DNA of 64,000 nt from Apostichopus japonicus (Eukaryota > Echinodermata > Holothuroidea > Aspidochirotida > Stichopodidae): positions 9,843,001 through 9,907,000 of the forward strand of contig NC_092569.1 of the NCBI RefSeq assembly GCF_037975245.1, given 5' to 3'. Made by a program: the position numbers and the translations under genes. Below the pieces are notes generated by a model. The model was given only the letters and a program-made list of their open reading frames with translations, searched no databases and was not told where the DNA came from. Numbering within the stretch: the first letter of the stretch is position 1; each line of letters starts with the position of its first letter. This document shows, one piece after another, positions 61,953 to 64,000 of the stretch.

Positions 61953-61990
61953 GGCAGATTAGCTTAGCTGATAGAGCGAAGATACTAATA
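61953..61990 (+). mobile_element. Possible tRNA-like or SINE 5' fragment
   Basis: GGCAGATTAGCTTAGCTGAT followed by AGAGCGAAGATACTAATA contains an A-box match (TTAGCTTAGCTGATAGAGCG, as in many tRNA D arms). No B box follows, and the similarity ends after the anticodon-arm position, so it is either a truncated SINE head or chance. The D-arm resemblance is the only evidence. Confidence 0.3.
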
Positions 61991-62750
61991 GATTTTATGA
62001 ATAATGAGATGGAAAAAGGATGTGGTGTCAACATTATTAAAGGTACCTGCTTAAAACAGCTTGTATGTAGTTTACGAAATTAGGCTTCCTTAAATTAGCG
62101 GTACATGCTTTATAATACAGCTTGTATGCAGTTTACAAAATTATGCCTCTTTTAAATAAGCGTTATATTTTTCGACTTGTTCAGGTGTCACTTAGGGTGG
62201 AATTTAACTTGGTGTCCTTTAATTTTCTTCACCTATGTTCTGTCGATTTTGATGATTTTTTTTGTTAAATAAGCTTCTTTATAATCGATGCAAAACTCCC
62301 ATCATAATTTACAGGCCATCCGCTGGACTATTATCAAGTTTTCTTAAACTTGCAAACAGCAAAGTAAACATGCAGTCACACTATATGCTATGAAAAGTGT
62401 CCAGGTAATGACATGTTATCAACCAAATCAATTATAATATAATCAAATGTGGTTGAAAAAATGCTTCAGAACAAATTGCAAAATCCCCCCCCCCCCCCCT
62501 CCAACAAAAATGAGCTTCTCTAAATTGTACTTTCTATAGTTGAAAAAAGTTTGATTTGCATTAATAAATGCGTACCAAGCTACTCTCTGTGTTGTGTTGT
62601 CAGAAAGATATTTGACACGTGATCAAAAACAATCCCAGAAGCTGTTACAATTAAGCTAGGGTAGTAATATGTTTGGCCAGCAAACTAAATTCTGACTAGA
62701 TCATGGCTAACTTTCCATAAATTCTGTTTTTTTACGTTGCACGTACCAAG

Positions 62751-62846
62751 TCTTCCATCTCTACTATGTTCCAATCCTTCCACCTCTATTATGTTCTATG
62801 CCTTCCATCTCTACTATGTTCTATGCCTTCCATCTCTACTATGTTA
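62751..62846. repeat. 25-bp tandem repeat, about 4 copies
   Basis: Units of CCTTCCATCTCTACTATGTT followed by CTATG, with the first two copies diverged (CCAAT, CACCTCTATT). Simple local expansion. Confidence 0.92.
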
Positions 62847-64000
62847 TAAGACTTTATTGTGGATATTCTCTTAATATTGGATAATATTCTGGTTATAGTT
62901 TTTCCATACTTCTCTGTATTTTCCCGGGTATCACTGATTGCATTTCAGTATATATACTGCTCTGTTTTGATACATGCAAGAACCTTGTCCCACCTCCCCC
63001 CCCCCTCCATCCCCTTGCAGTTCACATTACCTCTCACATGATACAAAATCTTGTTGTTAAAAAAGTTCCTTGAGTCTCTTTGTGTACCATAGCTGCTAAG
63101 TCTCTGTTACGTCAATCATCTCAACTAGAAAGTGTTAATCCATCCTCCTCTGCGAAACTCTTGGGATGAATTTGCCTAGTTTCTAAGACCAAGAAGGGAA
63201 TTTCCATATGGAATAGAGGATGCCAAGAGGAATCAATCAGATTGGGAGGAGAGAGAGATGACAAAAGCGAAGATGAAGGTAGTGAATCTTGAACTGGACC
63301 AAAAAAAAAATAATAATAAAAGCTATAGCAATGATCGAGGTAAAAGAGAACCAAGTTAATATTGGCAGAATATTTATTATATAGTAAAGGCAGTTAGTTA
63401 TCCACATGAAATCATGTGCACAGAGAGAGGTCGAAAGACACAGCAAGAATAATCCTACATGTACTTCAGCACTGAAATGGGAAATGTTAAGCGTGAGAAG
63501 AAAGAAAAGCCATTCTTTCTGCAAATATTTATATGCAAATTTCCAACAAAATCTTTTGCTTGACTTAATCTGTCAAATGCTTGTGTTTTATCCCAGCCCC
63601 AAGTCTTTCCTATTTGCTTGAGGGAGATAAAGGGATAGAGTAACAGAAATTTGACAGTAAGTTATGATGGACAGAAGTTTGCAGACAAAAAACCAGTCCG
63701 AGGACAAGTGAACCATTTCTGATTCCCCTCTTTAAGATAACTATAAAGCAAGTGTATTTTAATTGTGGCTGTATTGACAGCTTCTTTCAAGCCATTGATA
63801 TGTGATTCTCTACCCACCCCCACCCCCCATCAGGTAGGAAATTAATGACCCTTTCACAATGGGGCACTGGGACATTCATATTTGAGACGACACTCCTTAT
63901 TTGGAAGGTCCACCCTTGTAGAGCAACTTGTCATGTTTGGTCAGTATGAGCGATGCAGTCATGGAGCATTCCATACTATTAAGTCCACTCGACTTGTCTA

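Larger units (their letters stand above)
61046..64000. other. Non-coding stretch, no gene recognised
   Basis: A+T-rich DNA with C-rich patches (61428-61468, 62487-62500, 62995-63006, 63814-63830), a possible tRNA-like fragment at 61953-61990 and a 25-bp repeat at 62751-62846. Short open frames have no recognisable domain. Confidence 0.5.

Overview
This window looks like A+T-rich nuclear DNA from an animal, most likely a marine invertebrate. A deuterostome such as an echinoderm fits the mix of tRNA-derived SINE, GC-rich-ended hAT MITEs and abundant minisatellites, but that placement is inference. No convincing protein-coding exon, rRNA, functional tRNA, CRISPR array or prokaryotic operon is visible. 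Both strands carry stops in all frames. The longest open frames either lie inside tandem repeats whose unit length is divisible by three, or are short and low in complexity. The window is best read as intergenic or deep intronic sequence.

Layout, left to right. 1-8570 is unannotated A+T-rich DNA with simple repeats. 8571-9659 is a 27-bp tandem array of about 40 copies. 9981-10182 is a 108-bp duplication. 15785-16260 holds degenerate related segments. 17128-21770 is a repeat cluster: a 64-bp minisatellite with a 166-bp higher-order period, a long inverted repeat with a 193-bp loop, and a divergent array of roughly 420-450-bp units. 26584-26719 and 31262-31690 are short arrays (47 bp and 130-137 bp). 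32325-32492 is a decayed hAT-like MITE. 33205-34205 is a 45-bp array of about 22 copies. 37391-38480 is a 49-bp array followed by a 19-bp array, the latter split by an intact-ended 379-bp hAT-type MITE (38007-38385) with 8-bp target duplications. 42426-42717 is a second MITE-like element with 23-25-bp perfect terminal inverted repeats. 45905-46190 is a G-rich 30-bp array. 48580-48681 resembles an hAT terminus. 54524-54793 (minus) resembles a retroposon 3' end. 55550-55830 is a 48-50-bp array. 58443-59308 is a 30-bp array of about 29 copies. 60891-61045 is a tRNA-derived SINE.

Several short stretches are less A+T-rich or unusually dense in transcription-factor-like motifs: near 23522, 34705-34776, 40956-41052, 44089-44555, 56210-56272 and 57158-57220. 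These are the best candidates for conserved regulatory DNA serving genes outside the window, but motif matches read by eye are weak evidence without conservation or chromatin data. Nothing here supports a new multi-gene system. The most unusual objects are the repeat cluster at 17-22 kb, the young-looking inverted repeat inside it, the MITE nested in a satellite, and the C/EBP-RFX-C/EBP-like composite site at 34743-34776.
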